Source: an uncultured Clostridium sp. (lineage in GTDB: Bacteria; Bacillota; Clostridia; TANB77; CAG-508). Taken from it: a stretch of DNA of 21,717 nt. Where the stretch lies: positions 1 to 21,717 of the forward strand of contig CAMSEM010000010.1 of NCBI GenBank assembly GCA_947057505.1. Direction: 5' to 3'. The notes under the pieces are model-generated. The model was not told the origin of the DNA, searched no databases, and saw only the letters and a program-made list of their open reading frames with translations. A program made the translations under genes and the position numbers. Below are positions 6,541-14,634 of this stretch, piece by piece. Positions within the stretch are counted from its first letter, which is position 1, and the number at the start of each line of letters is the position of its first letter.

Positions 6541-8050
6541 TTATTCTAATTTTATTTGCTCTAGGTCTTTGATACTAGGGTCATAAATGGATTTTCCTGT
6601 ATAGCTAAATCTAGAGCCATGACATGGACAGTCCCATGTTTTTTCTAAATTATTCCATGATAGTTCACATCCCAAATGACTACACACTGGTTTTATAGCA
6701 AACAAATTTCCTGTTTTGTCTTTATAAATTCCTACTTTTTTGCCATCCATTTCTATTATTTTAGCATTTTCTTTTGGTATTTTTTTTATAGTTTCTTCTG
6801 AAATTTTAAATTTTTCTATAATTAATGATTTTGTTACTTCTTTTAAAAGATTTCCCATTTCTTGATGATTTTTGATTGGTTCTAATCTAGTAGAGGTAAA
6901 TACTTCTTCATAAGGATTTTCTTTTCCTAGTATTTTATCTACTATGATATTAGCAGCTACATTAGAAGTTGTTATTCCCCACTTTTTATAGCCTGTTGCT
7001 ACATATACATTTGGCATTAAATGCGAGAATTCTCCAATATATGGTATTTTATCTAGTGAAATGCAATCTTCGGTACACCACTGATATTTTACTTTGCAGC
7101 TTGAGTCGATTTGTTTTGCAACTTTTATTAAGTCTTGATAGCTATTTGATAAATCTTTTTTTTCTCCTGTTTTATGGTCTGAACCTGCAATTAATAAGAG
7201 TCTATTTTCATCTTCTCCTGCTGTTCTAAAAGAGAGTGTTGGCTTTTCGCAATTAATATACATTCCCTTAAAGTTTGCTTTTTGTGTTTCTACTGCTATT
7301 ACATATGATAAAGATTGATACATTTTTAAAAAATAGTAGCCTGGTATATTAATAATAGGATAGTGACTGGCAAGCACTACATATTTTGCTGTAATGGTAC
7401 TTCCGTTTTCTGCAATGATTTCATAGTTCTTTCCTTTACTTTTTACATCTATCACTTTTGTATTTTCAAAAATAGACACTTTATTTTTTAAAGCTGCCTC
7501 TACTAATCCTTGCGCATATTTGCAAGGATTAAATTGTGCTTGATTGGTAAATTTGATAGCTCCTAATACTTCTATTGGTAATTCTGTTTTGGTTACAAAT
7601 TCTGCTTGTTTCCCTAAACTTTTTACCACTTCTACTTCTTTTTGTATTTTAGGAAGTTCTTCTTTTTTATTAGTAAATACATAAGCATCTTGCTTTTCAA
7701 ATTCACATTCTATATTTTCTTCTTGCACTATTTTTTCTATATTTCGAATGGCTTGTTCATTTGCTTGTAAATATTGCTTTGCTTTTTCTCTTCCTTGTGA
7801 ATTTAGCAAATAATCGTAAAAGAGCCCATGTTGACTTGTAATTTTAGCAGTCGAATTACCGTGTGGTGTGCTCACACAAACGTGTTTTTTCTAACACTAC
7901 CGTCTTTAAGTTTGTTTTTGATAAGTAATAGGCTATACTTAATCCCGTTATTCCACCTCCTATAATACATATATCTGCTTCTTGATTTTCTTCTAAGCTT
8001 TTAAAATTTTCTTTCGTTTTTTGAGTACTTTCTATCCAATATGATAACAT
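6541..8050 (-). CDS. FAD-dependent oxidoreductase with Rieske domain, frame break at CGG
   Basis: Read with one base skipped at 7861 this is a 502-residue protein of normal family length. An N-terminal FAD-binding DAO domain (IIGGGITGLSIAYYLS, about 30-45; ATGYKKWGITTSNVAA near 350) is followed by a C-terminal Rieske [2Fe-2S] domain with CSHLGC and CPCHGSRF supplying the Cys-His ligands. Relatives oxidise amines or act as electron-transfer partners; the substrate is unknown. Without the skip, translation stops at once: codon 64 is CGG and the next triplet is TAA. With the skip the text reads TT-GNSTAKITSQHG, the conserved family segment. The ribosome site is AAAGGA before ATG 8050. It follows htrA by 47 bases without a terminator and may share its transcript. 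Confidence 0.85.
7859..7861 (-). other. CGG frame-break site 1 (FAD-Rieske gene)
   Basis: - strand context ACC-ACA-CGG-TAA in the zero frame. Skipping the C (base 7861) gives ACA-GGT-AAT, Thr-Gly-Asn, and restores the family sequence. The frame before the site runs into a stop immediately after CGG. Confidence 0.85.
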
Positions 8051-8097
8051 TTTTTCATTCCTTTCTATTTTATTTTTTATGATTAGAAATATAAACC

Positions 8098-9243
8098 TTA
8101 TGTTTTCTTACTTAAAACCACTTTGATACTCTCTAATTTGTTATTTCTCAAAACATGTAATGTAACTTCATCTCCTGGCTTTTTTGTATAAATATAGCAT
8201 CTTAAATCACACATTTTATTTAAAGTAATTCCATCAATATCTACTAAAATGTCCCTTTCTTTTATACCAGAGCGTGCAGCTGGTGAATTTGGATTTAAGT
8301 CTGCTACATAAATTCCATTTTCTAATTTTAAACTATTGTCTAAATATGGGATAACATTTTTGTCATAGGCAAAAATTCCTAAATAGGCTTCTTCAAATGC
8401 TCCTTTGCTTGTAAAACTATGGATAATGGTTTTTACTGTATTAATTGGTACTGCAAAACCTATTCCTTCTGCTGATGTGATTTTTACACTGTTAATACCA
8501 ATTACTTGTCCATCTAAGTTAATGAGTGGTCCTCCGCTATTTCCTGGGTTGATGGTAGCATCTGTTTGAATTAAATCTTCCATATAGGAGGATTTTTCTT
8601 CTTCTTTTATTACAATGGTGCGATTAACCGCACTAACAATACCTGATGTTACTGTTCTTTGAAATTCAAATCCTACAGGGTTTCCAATGGCATATACGGT
8701 TTGCCCAACTTTTACTTCTCCCGAGTCTCCTAAACTTACATAGGGTAAGTTTTTAGCATTAATTTTTACAATACTTAAGTCAATATTGCTGTCAGACCAT
8801 ACTACATTTGCTTGATAACTTTTTCCATTTGGCAAAGTAACATAGCAGTTACTATATTTTGCACCAGATACGTGTTCATTTGTTAAAATATAGCCATTTT
8901 CTGCTACTATCATGCCTGTTCCTAAGCCTACTTGTGAACTTCCATTTTGTGTAAATATGGTGTTTCCTGCTTCCTTTAGTTTAGAAATTCCTACAATGCT
9001 TTCATTGACTTGTTCTATTACTTTTGTAATTGTTTTTTCTTCCTCTTTTTCTTGTTCTATGGTTTGTGATAATCTGCTTGCTGTTACTGGCTGTTTTGAT
9101 AAGTTTTCACCTGTGTTTACATCAATGCCAGTATATAATACATAGCTAAGTGCAATGATAATGACTATTAATATGCAAATGATGACATTGGTAACATATG
9201 TTTTTATTCTTCTTGTTTTTTCTTTTTTTATGTAGTTTTCCAT
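8098..9243 (-). CDS. htrA: HtrA/DegP-like membrane-anchored serine protease
   Basis: 381 residues. A basic N-terminus and one membrane segment (about 14-37) anchor a trypsin-like protease domain outside the cell. The catalytic triad is visible: His in LTNEHVSG (about 119), Asp in DSNIDLSIVKI (about 151), Ser in NPGNSGGPL (about 235). A single PDZ domain occupies about 285-381 (GIYVADLNPNSPAARSGIKE). Such enzymes degrade misfolded exported proteins. The start has GGGAG 5 bases upstream. The leader can form a hairpin that includes this ribosome site (see 9251-9309), which may tie translation to temperature or stress. The recR terminator separates it from the upstream operon. Confidence 0.92.
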   Translation of the reverse strand: MENYIKKEKTRRIKTYVTNVIICILIVIIIALSYVLYTGIDVNTGENLSKQPVTASRLSQTIEQEKEEEKTITKVIEQVNESIVGISKLKEAGNTIFTQNGSSQVGLGTGMIVAENGYILTNEHVSGAKYSNCYVTLPNGKSYQANVVWSDSNIDLSIVKINAKNLPYVSLGDSGEVKVGQTVYAIGNPVGFEFQRTVTSGIVSAVNRTIVIKEEEKSSYMEDLIQTDATINPGNSGGPLINLDGQVIGINSVKITSAEGIGFAVPINTVKTIIHSFTSKGAFEEAYLGIFAYDKNVIPYLDNSLKLENGIYVADLNPNSPAARSGIKERDILVDIDGITLNKMCDLRCYIYTKKPGDEVTLHVLRNNKLESIKVVLSKKT

Positions 9244-9250
9244 TTTTTCT

Positions 9251-9309
9251 CCCTTCTAGTGTTTGTTTTTATCATTTTTTCCATTTTTTCTTTTTTTAAA
9301 CACTAAGGG
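9251..9309 (-). promoter_or_regulatory. Leader hairpin covering the htrA ribosome site
   Basis: On the - strand CCCTTAGTGTTT (9309-9298) pairs with AAACACTAGAAGGG (9264-9251): 7 bp, a 2-base bulge, then 5 bp in which CCCTT pairs with the AAGGG of the htrA ribosome site. The loop of 33 bases is A-rich. It forms only if transcription starts upstream of 9309, which I cannot show. Confidence 0.45.
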
Positions 9310-9316
9310 CAAAAAA

Positions 9317-9348
9317 ACACCACAGTTTTTAATTAAAAACTGTGGTGT
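9317..9348 (-). terminator. Terminator of the dnaX-ybaB-recR operon
   Basis: A perfect 32-base palindrome (arm ACACCACAGTTTTTAA) followed on the - strand by a run of seven T. It lies about 55 bases after the recR stop. Confidence 0.93.
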
Positions 9349-9401
9349 AAAAATTCATGCTTACTTTTTAGAAACTAAAGTGGATTTATCATTATTTTAA
9401 T

Positions 9402-10001
9402 TTATAGCTCTCTTCTACCTTCTAGTGCTTTACTTAAGGTTACTTCATCTGTATATTCTAAATCTCCTCCTACTGGAATTCCATGTGCTATTCTAGTTAC
9501 TTTTACGCCTAATGGTTTTACTAGTTTTGAAATGTACATAGCTGTTGCTTCTCCTTCTACACGTGGGTTGGTTGCTAATATAATTTCTTTTACGTTTCCT
9601 TCCATTAAGTGACTTAGTAATTCTTTTATTTTAATATCATCTGGACCTACACCATTCATTGGCGAAATACTACCATGTAATACATGGTAAATTCCTTTAA
9701 ACTCGTGTGTTTTTTCCATTGCTACTACATCTCTTACGTCTTCTACTACACAAATAATGCTATGGTCTCTATTGCCATTACTACAAATTGGGCAAGGATC
9801 TATATCTGTTATATTATAACAGATTGAACAATATTTTAAATTCTTTTTTGCGTTTAAAATAGCTTGTACAAATTCGTTTGTTTCTTCCTCTGTAGCGTCT
9901 AATATATGAAAAGCAAGCCTAGCTGCTGTTTTATTTCCAATACTAGGCAATTTTTCAAAACTTTCTATTAGTTTTTCAATAGATGGTGAGTAATATGACA
10001 T
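9402..10001 (-). CDS. recR: Recombination mediator protein RecR
   Basis: 199 residues, the normal RecR length. In order: helix-hairpin-helix (LPSIGNKTAARLAFHIL, about 16-32), C4 zinc finger (CSICYNITDIDPCPIC, about 55-70) and a Toprim domain (ICVVEDVRDVVAME, about 80-93; ATNPRVEGEATAMYI, about 141-155). RecR works with RecO/RecF to load RecA at gaps. The start at 10001 is chosen because AAGGAG (10009-10014) lies just upstream and MSYYSPSIEKLIE is the usual N-terminus; a longer frame to 10094 runs into the structured element and is rejected. Last gene of the SRP RNA-dnaX-ybaB-recR cluster. It has no in-frame CGG. Confidence 0.95.
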   Translation of the reverse strand: MSYYSPSIEKLIESFEKLPSIGNKTAARLAFHILDATEEETNEFVQAILNAKKNLKYCSICYNITDIDPCPICSNGNRDHSIICVVEDVRDVVAMEKTHEFKGIYHVLHGSISPMNGVGPDDIKIKELLSHLMEGNVKEIILATNPRVEGEATAMYISKLVKPLGVKVTRIAHGIPVGGDLEYTDEVTLSKALEGRREL

Positions 10002-10044
10002 TTTTATGCTCCTTCTTTTGCTATTATGCCACCAAAACATAGAA

Positions 10045-10205
10045 ATAGAATGTATTATATTATTTTCTAAGCGAGTTAAGGTGGGGACCGACAAGTTAGA
10101 AACCGTTAAAGGATTACACGGATACCAATTTAATTTATTGATAGTAATCCGATTACGGTTTCTTCGTAGTTGGGGCGAGCAAGAAAATAATATAATACAT
10201 TCTAT
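10045..10205. other. 161-bp structured element with 24-bp inverted ends between ybaB and recR
   Basis: Bases 10045-10068 and 10182-10205 are perfect inverted copies (24 bp). Nested inside are a perfect 9-bp stem (AGAAACCGT 10098-10106 with ACGGTTTCT 10155-10163) and a perfect 7-bp stem (GGATTAC 10111-10117 with GTAATCC 10144-10150). The unpaired shoulders are GC-rich for this genome (10071-10092 and 10171-10180). On the + strand CCAATT (10125-10130) in the apical loop could pair with AGTTGG (10168-10173), a pseudoknot with one G-U that the - strand cannot form equally. It may be a structured RNA or a MITE-like insertion (TA flanks each end). I cannot match it to a known RNA family. Confidence 0.7.
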
Positions 10206-10232
10206 ATTATTTCCTTCTCATAATGTGTATTC

Positions 10233-10574
10233 TTACATTAATCCAGGAATATTATACTTTCCAAGTTGTTTTGCTTGTGCATCATCTACTTTTCTTAAAG
10301 CTTCATTTACACAACTTAAAATCAAATCTTGTAGCATTTCTACATCTTCTGGGTCGACTACTTCTTTTTTGATTGTAATTTCTTTGATTTCTTTACCACC
10401 TGTAACTTTTACATATACAGCTCTACCACCAGCACTTGCATCAAACTCTGTTGCAGCAAGTTCTGTTTGTGATTTTTCCATATCAGCTTGCATTTTTTTT
10501 GCTTCTTTCATTAATTGGTTTAGGTTCATTCCTCCAAAACCTCCGCCCATTCCTGGGAATCCTCTTTTTGACAT
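10233..10574 (-). CDS. ybaB: YbaB/EbfC family nucleoid-associated protein
   Basis: 113 residues. A Met/Gly-rich N-terminus (GFPGMGGGFGGMNLNQL) precedes the coiled helix and beta-sheet of the YbaB fold (VKVTGGKEIKEITIKKEVVDPED, from about 54). Members bind DNA as dimers and coat the nucleoid. AAGGAGG lies just before ATG 10574. It sits between dnaX and recR, its usual place in bacteria. The gap to dnaX is 143 bases and to recR 231 bases, the latter filled by the 161-bp structured element. Confidence 0.95.
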   Translation of the reverse strand: MSKRGFPGMGGGFGGMNLNQLMKEAKKMQADMEKSQTELAATEFDASAGGRAVYVKVTGGKEIKEITIKKEVVDPEDVEMLQDLILSCVNEALRKVDDAQAKQLGKYNIPGLM

Positions 10575-10717
10575 TTTTATTTCCTCCTTGTTTTTTGAAA
10601 CTACTATATAACATTTAAATTAATTATATTACTAAAGTTAAAACGATATTATATATAACTATATGCTAACATTATCTTGTGAAATTTTTAAGTCCTTGCA
10701 TGGGTAAGTTCCTACTA

Positions 10718-12324
10718 TTATTCTATTACATTAATAGGAATATCTAATTCTTTTATTGCTTGTTCTTCTGGACTTTTTTGTTTTGCCTTTTGTGCTAAAA
10801 GTGCATCTTGACAATCTAGTAATTTAATTCTCATTTCTTTACCACATTCTATAGATATTAGTCTTGTTAGTTCTTGTACGTTTTCTGGTTTTTCCATAAT
10901 ACTTTTTACAAAAGGTGTTAATCCATTTTGAAATACAATTCCTACTGTCATGTCGTTTAACTCTGTGGCTACGGTATTCATAAGGTTACTAACTAACATC
11001 ATTTTTCTTTGTGCTTTTAATTCTTCTATAATTTTAGACCAAAATTCTAATTTATCTATTTTCATATTGCTAACTTGTTCAATAGCAAGTTTTCCAATAT
11101 TTCCTGTTATTTGTGGTTTTGCTTGTTTTGTATTTTGCATGGTATTAGCTGGTTGTGCCACAATATTTCCTGTTTTTATTTTGTTTTCTATTTCATTTAA
11201 ACGTGCATAAATATCTTCTAGCCCGCTATCACTTTTGGTTGTTTCTTCTGGGTGACACATTTTTATCATGGCTACTTCAAATAAGATTGTTTTTTGTGAA
11301 GACCATTTCATTTCGTTTTCTAGGCTTGATAGGGTGTATATAATTTGTAATAGTCTTTCTTTTAAAACTTTTTCAGCTATTTCTTTTATTTGTTCTATTT
11401 CGTTTTCATTATATATTTCTAATTTTCCACTTGTCTTCCATACTAAAATATCTTTAGTGTATTTGATTAGTTCCCATAAAAGATTACTTAAGTCTTTTCC
11501 TTCATTTTCTACTTGTTCTACTACTCCGAATAACATCTTCTACTTTGTATTCTATGATTGCTTTTATAATTTTAGAAACAAATGCTAATTTTGGAATACC
11601 TACTAAGTCTTTTACAAAGTCTTCATCTATTTTTTCGTTTCCTTCTTGCAAACATCTTTCTAAAATGCTTAGGGCATCTCTCATGGCACCTTCTGCTAAA
11701 ATTGCAATTAGTTTTAAGGCTTCTTCCGTAATTTCTATGTTACTTTGTTCACATACGTATTTTAGCCTTTTGCTAATATTTTCATTGGATATTTTTTTAA
11801 AGTCAAATCTTTGACATCTTGAAAGTATGGTTGCTGGTAGTTTTTGTGGTTCTGTTGTGGCAAGTATAAATTTTACGTGTGCAGGTGGTTCTTCTAATGT
11901 TTTTAATAAGGCATTGAAGGCACCTGTGGATAGCATATGTACCTCATCGATAATATATACTCTATATTTTGCAAGTGTTGGTAAAAAGTTTACTTCATCA
12001 CGAATGGCTCTAATGTCATCTACACTGTTGTTAGATGCAGCATCCATTTCTACAATGTCTGTTAAAGAACCGTGAAATTGCTGCTTTGCAGATTTCACAT
12101 TCATTACATGGCTCTCCATCTTGTGGGTTTAAACAGTTTACGGCTCTTGCTAATATTTTAGCTGTTGTTGTTTTTCCGGTTCCTCTTCCTCCATTTAAAA
12201 GGTAAGCATGACCTACTCTTCCTGCTACAATTTGGTTTCTAATAGTTCTTGTGATGTGTTCTTGCCCTACCATATCTTCAAATTTAAGTGGTCTAAATTT
12301 TCTATATAAAGCTGTATATGCCAT
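10718..12324 (-). CDS. dnaX: DNA polymerase III subunit gamma/tau, two frame breaks at CGG
   Basis: Read with one base skipped at each of two CGG codons this is a 534-residue DnaX of normal length, the clamp-loader ATPase. In order: YRKFRPLKFEDMVGQEH start, Walker A GGRGTGKTTT (about 45-54), Cys zinc module (C at about 64, 73, 76, 79), Walker B YIIDEVHML, sensor ATTEPQKLP, SRCQRFDFK, then domain III and a tau-like C-terminal region. Codon 85 (C at 12072) and codon 266 (C at 11528) are CGG. Skipping C gives SGSLTDIVEMDAASNN and EDVIGVVEQVENEGKDL, both normal DnaX text. Without the skip the protein ends at 97 residues, inside the ATPase domain. DnaX is essential in studied bacteria, so the gene should be functional. 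The usual A-rich -1 slippery site is not at either break. Ribosome site GAGGTGG before ATG 12324. Confidence 0.9.
11526..11528 (-). other. CGG frame-break site 3 (dnaX, codon 266)
   Basis: - strand context GTT-ATT-CGG-AGT. Skipping the C (base 11528) gives ATT-GGA-GTA, Ile-Gly-Val, and joins the ATPase part to the C-terminal 269 residues. This is the only site not preceded by CA. Confidence 0.8.
12070..12072 (-). other. CGG frame-break site 2 (dnaX, codon 85)
   Basis: - strand context ATT-TCA-CGG-TTC. Skipping the C (base 12072) gives TCA-GGT-TCT, Ser-Gly-Ser, the conserved GS before the DIVEMDAASNN segment of DnaX. Confidence 0.85.
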
Positions 12325-12352
12325 TTGTTTTCCACCTCTTTATTTTGATAAA

Positions 12353-12514
12353 AATGGTATGAACTTAAAAACCTTCTAGCCACTCTATGGAAAGTAAATT
12401 CCACACAGAAGTATCTACTTATTGCTGCTTCCTTCCAGACCTGACAAATTTCATAGGCTTCCATTGGTTTTACTTTCCATACAATGGCTAATTTTTCTTA
12501 AAATTCATACCATT
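12353..12514 (-). ncRNA. ffs: Signal recognition particle RNA
   Basis: The - strand carries GTCAGGTCTGGAAGGAAGCA, the near-invariant SRP RNA apical domain (GGAAG and AGCA internal loops that bind Ffh). Outer helices are clear: TAGCCA...TATGGAAAGTAAA at the 5' side pairs with TTTACTTTCCATA...TGGCTA at the 3' side, and the ends AATGGTATGAA/TTCATACCATT (12504-12514 with 12353-12363) close the molecule. About 162 bases, longer than the 4.5S form and shorter than the Bacillus scRNA. A promoter ends about 7 bases before the 5' arm, and a short T-run follows the 3' arm. dnaX follows, as in many Firmicutes. Confidence 0.95.
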
Positions 12515-12517
12515 TGC

Positions 12518-12546
12518 ATTATATACTTTTTTGTTTATTTTAGCAA
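12518..12546 (-). promoter_or_regulatory. Promoter of the SRP RNA
   Basis: On the - strand TTGCTA (12541-12546), 17-base spacer and TATAAT (12518-12523). The predicted start near 12511-12514 coincides with the first base of the closing helix of the RNA. Confidence 0.82.
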
Positions 12547-12592
12547 GTATCTTTGCTTATTTTCTTGAGGTTTCTTGAAATTCTATACAAAA

Positions 12593-12630
12593 ATGAGAGA
12601 AAGATCCTAAGATATAGGCTTTTCTCTCAT
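12593..12630 (-). terminator. Terminator after the decayed prepilin gene
   Basis: Stem ATGAGAGAAA (12593-12602) with TTTCTCTCAT (12621-12630), with inner CCTA/TAGG pairs. A T-run follows on the - strand. Confidence 0.75.
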
Positions 12631-12644
12631 AGAATTAATTATTT

Positions 12645-13060
12645 TTATTTGATATATAATGCAATTCTAAAACCTTGAGCATTACTTGTTTCTAATAAAA
12701 CATTAGTGCTAATCCTAACAGAAGCTGGATATTCTAAACCTATCTGTCCCCAAGCTCCCCTCTAATAACACGATATATTCAATTACTGGTGGCTTATCTG
12801 GATTTTCTGGCTCTGTTGGTGTAGTTACTCCTCCCCCATTTCCACTTGTTAAATATTCATCTAATTTTGCTAAGTCTTTCCTATCTTTTTTGCTGCCTTT
12901 TCTGTTTCTTTGGCTTTTTTTCCGCCATCGTTATAATTCCACTATCACCAAATAGCACAGTTATACTTACTCCTGCAAGATTAAAAGTACTACAATAGTG
13001 ACTACTAGGGCAATTAATGCAATACCTTTTTCTGCTCTTTTTTTCCTGTTTCTCTTTCAT
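12645..13060 (-). pseudogene. Decayed prepilin-like gene with SUMF1-like tail
   Basis: Paralogue of the prepilin at 13905-14531, broken by several small indels. Piecing frames together gives MKEKQEKK, then EKGIALIALVVTIVVLLIL-AGVSITVLFGDSGIITMAEK, a Lys/Glu linker, DLAKLDEYLTSGN, a Pro-rich spacer and a C-terminal part (RGGAWG, YPASVRISTNVL, GFRIALYIK) like the formylglycine-enzyme/lectin-type ends seen on some gut prepilins. The breaks are an extra or missing base in A-runs near 13040 and 12900, a lost G in ATCTTGGCAGG near 12984, and a short G-run near 12760. None is a CGG event, so this is ordinary decay. Its promoter and ribosome site (AAGGAG) are still intact. Confidence 0.75.
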
Positions 13061-13127
13061 AAAATTCTCCTTTTTTCTTATGTTTATTTTTTTATTTAAA
13101 AGCTCTTTATTATTTTTTTCGTTCTTT

Positions 13128-13157
13128 ATTATATATTTTTTGAATAGCACTTTACAA
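13128..13157 (-). promoter_or_regulatory. Promoter of the decayed prepilin gene
   Basis: On the - strand TTGTAA (13152-13157), 18-base spacer, TATAAT (13128-13133). The same arrangement precedes the intact prepilin gene, with a 17-base spacer there. Confidence 0.65.
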
Positions 13158-13163
13158 CGGAAT

Positions 13164-13197
13164 GCTTTTATTATGTGGTATCATATTTGCATAATTT
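13164..13197 (-). repeat. Conserved block upstream of prepilin promoter, copy 1
   Basis: A 34-base block identical to 14635-14668 except for one base (13189 G against 14660 A). It lies just upstream of the -35 box in both copies and so is a candidate activator or repressor site. Bases 13198-13358 beyond it are AT-rich with small hairpins and no gene that I can support. Confidence 0.7.
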
Positions 13198-13358
13198 TGT
13201 ACCATTTTTATTGCTGCTATGTATAACCTATATTCCTTGTTTTTATTTGTGAATATATTTTTAAATTGCATTTTGTAAAATAAGAAGGAAAATCTATCCT
13301 TATCTTATAAGAAAAATCTAGAGATTTTTTATAGAATAAAAAAGTAATTGCAACTTTA

Positions 13359-13394
13359 AAAGAAACTAAATGTTATAATACATTTAGTTTCTTT
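13359..13394 (-). terminator. Terminator of the prepilin operon
   Basis: Perfect 14-bp stem AAAGAAACTAAATG (13359-13372) with its inverse (13381-13394) and an 8-base loop. It lies about 48 bases after the stop of the secreted protein gene. Confidence 0.85.
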
Positions 13395-13441
13395 ATATAC
13401 TATTGAATTGGTCATTTTTGTAAGAATATCAATATTTTTTA

Positions 13442-13888
13442 TTAATACTCTGGTTGTATATAATTCCAATCTCCCAAAGGGTTTCCATTTTCATCATATG
13501 ACACACAAACTCCCTCTGCTATTACTACTATTGGCTGATTATTTGTTTCTACCACTAAATTAGTAGTAAATTCCTCACTAGATAGCATATTTTGATAATA
13601 CCAATATCCATCTTCTTCATAATTCCAGCTTGAATGTTGTTTTACAGTATAATAATCTTCTGATACAGCAAATATCTTGATTCTTACATAGCAATCGCTT
13701 TGAGTACTTGCATTTTTTATCATAATATTATTTAAATTTTCCTCTTTTGTATTTTGTATTTCAAATTTTATCTGAAATCTCCCTACACTAGGATTAGCGC
13801 AAATACTTATGATTGGTTTCATTATTGTCATGGTCATTATTATAATAGCTATTAGTATTTTAAATTTATATTTTTTTGTTTTTTTCAT
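13442..13888 (-). CDS. Secreted protein resembling camelysin/TasA-type surface proteins
   Basis: 148 residues. A basic N-terminus and hydrophobic segment (KILIAIIIMTMTIMKPIISICA, about 9-31) form a signal peptide or anchor. The mature part resembles small SipW-dependent surface proteins of Clostridia: CYVRIKIFAVSED (about 66-78), a Trp/Tyr-rich EEDGYWYYQNML (about 91-102) and SSEEFTTNLVV. I am not certain of the family. It starts 16 bases after the prepilin gene, so the two are almost certainly made together and may form one surface structure. Confidence 0.65.
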   Translation of the reverse strand: MKKTKKYKFKILIAIIIMTMTIMKPIISICANPSVGRFQIKFEIQNTKEENLNNIMIKNASTQSDCYVRIKIFAVSEDYYTVKQHSSWNYEEDGYWYYQNMLSSEEFTTNLVVETNNQPIVVIAEGVCVSYDENGNPLGDWNYIQPEY

Positions 13889-13904
13889 ACTTTTCTCCTA
13901 ATTT

Positions 13905-14531
13905 TTAAATTTTCATTCCATCATTTTTGATGAGTTTGCCACAATATTTATATTCAAAATTACATTCAACAGTTTCATTCTCATCAAGTGTTTTTTCTAC
14001 AATTTGTTCTGTCATTAATTGGTAACTAGCTCCAGGGTATACACTTTCTACTGTTAAAACTGTTCCTTTTGGTACATTGGCAACTATGTTAATTATTGGA
14101 TGTCGTTCTTGTTCATTTACTTTAATTAATACTATATTTTCATATACCACAGAATTATTACATTTTCCAATTATTTTATACACCGTTGAAAATTCTTCTA
14201 CATTTGAATTAAAGTCTACTACATTTACTTGTATTTGAACTTTAGCATCTATTGTTTGAACTGGTGGATTTTCTGGGTCTGTTGGACTATTGGTCCCTTC
14301 CCAATTTCCACTTGTTAAATATTTATTTAATTTATCTAAGTCTGCTTGGTCTTTATCTGCTGACTGCTGTGTTTTATTGGCTGCTTCCTGTGCCATTTTG
14401 ATGATTCCACTATCTCCAAATAACAAGGTTATACTTACCCCTGCCAAGATTAAGAGTACTACAATAGTGACTACTAGGGCAATTAATGTAATACCTTTTT
14501 CTAGTATTCTTTTTACATGTTTCTCTTTCAT
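13905..14531 (-). CDS. Prepilin-like protein with N-terminal methylation motif
   Basis: 208 residues. KGITLIALVVTIVVLLILAG (about 12-31) is a type IV prepilin/pseudopilin signal; cleavage would be after the Gly at 13. FGDSGIIKMAQEA follows, as is common in gut Firmicutes pilin-like families, then DLDKLNKYLTSGNW, a Pro-rich linker and an external domain (about 80-208) that I do not recognise, ending in a CNFEYKYCGKLI segment. No assembly ATPase or prepilin peptidase is visible in this window. The ribosome site is AAAGGAGA. Co-transcribed with the secreted protein gene. A decayed paralogue lies 850 bases downstream. Confidence 0.8.
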   Translation of the reverse strand: MKEKHVKRILEKGITLIALVVTIVVLLILAGVSITLLFGDSGIIKMAQEAANKTQQSADKDQADLDKLNKYLTSGNWEGTNSPTDPENPPVQTIDAKVQIQVNVVDFNSNVEEFSTVYKIIGKCNNSVVYENIVLIKVNEQERHPIINIVANVPKGTVLTVESVYPGASYQLMTEQIVEKTLDENETVECNFEYKYCGKLIKNDGMKI

Positions 14532-14599
14532 AAAAATCTCCTTTTTTTCTTATGTTTATTTTGCTTTATTTAAATATATTTTATTCTTTTTCGTTTCTT

Positions 14600-14628
14600 A
14601 TTATATATTTGTTAATAATGCTTTACAA
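14600..14628 (-). promoter_or_regulatory. Promoter of the intact prepilin operon
   Basis: On the - strand TTGTAA (14623-14628), 17-base spacer, TATAAT (14600-14605). The leader to the ATG is about 65 bases and A-rich. Confidence 0.7.
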
Positions 14629-14634
14629 CAAAAC

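Noticed and set aside
9402..10094. Longer RecR with 31 extra N-terminal residues
   Set aside because: The extension runs into the inverted-repeat element and has no ribosome site; the ATG at 10001 has AAGGAG and gives the normal length.
11502..11560. Classical dnaX -1 programmed frameshift
   Set aside because: The break needs a +1 shift, and no A AAA AAG-type slippery heptamer is at the site.
12267..12464. 65-codon open frame over the SRP RNA
   Set aside because: It overlaps the highly conserved RNA core and the dnaX start; no protein is expected.
12645..13060. Treating the broken prepilin copy as a sixth to ninth CGG-type shift
   Set aside because: Its indels lie in A- and G-runs and at a lost G, none at an in-frame CGG; ordinary decay fits.
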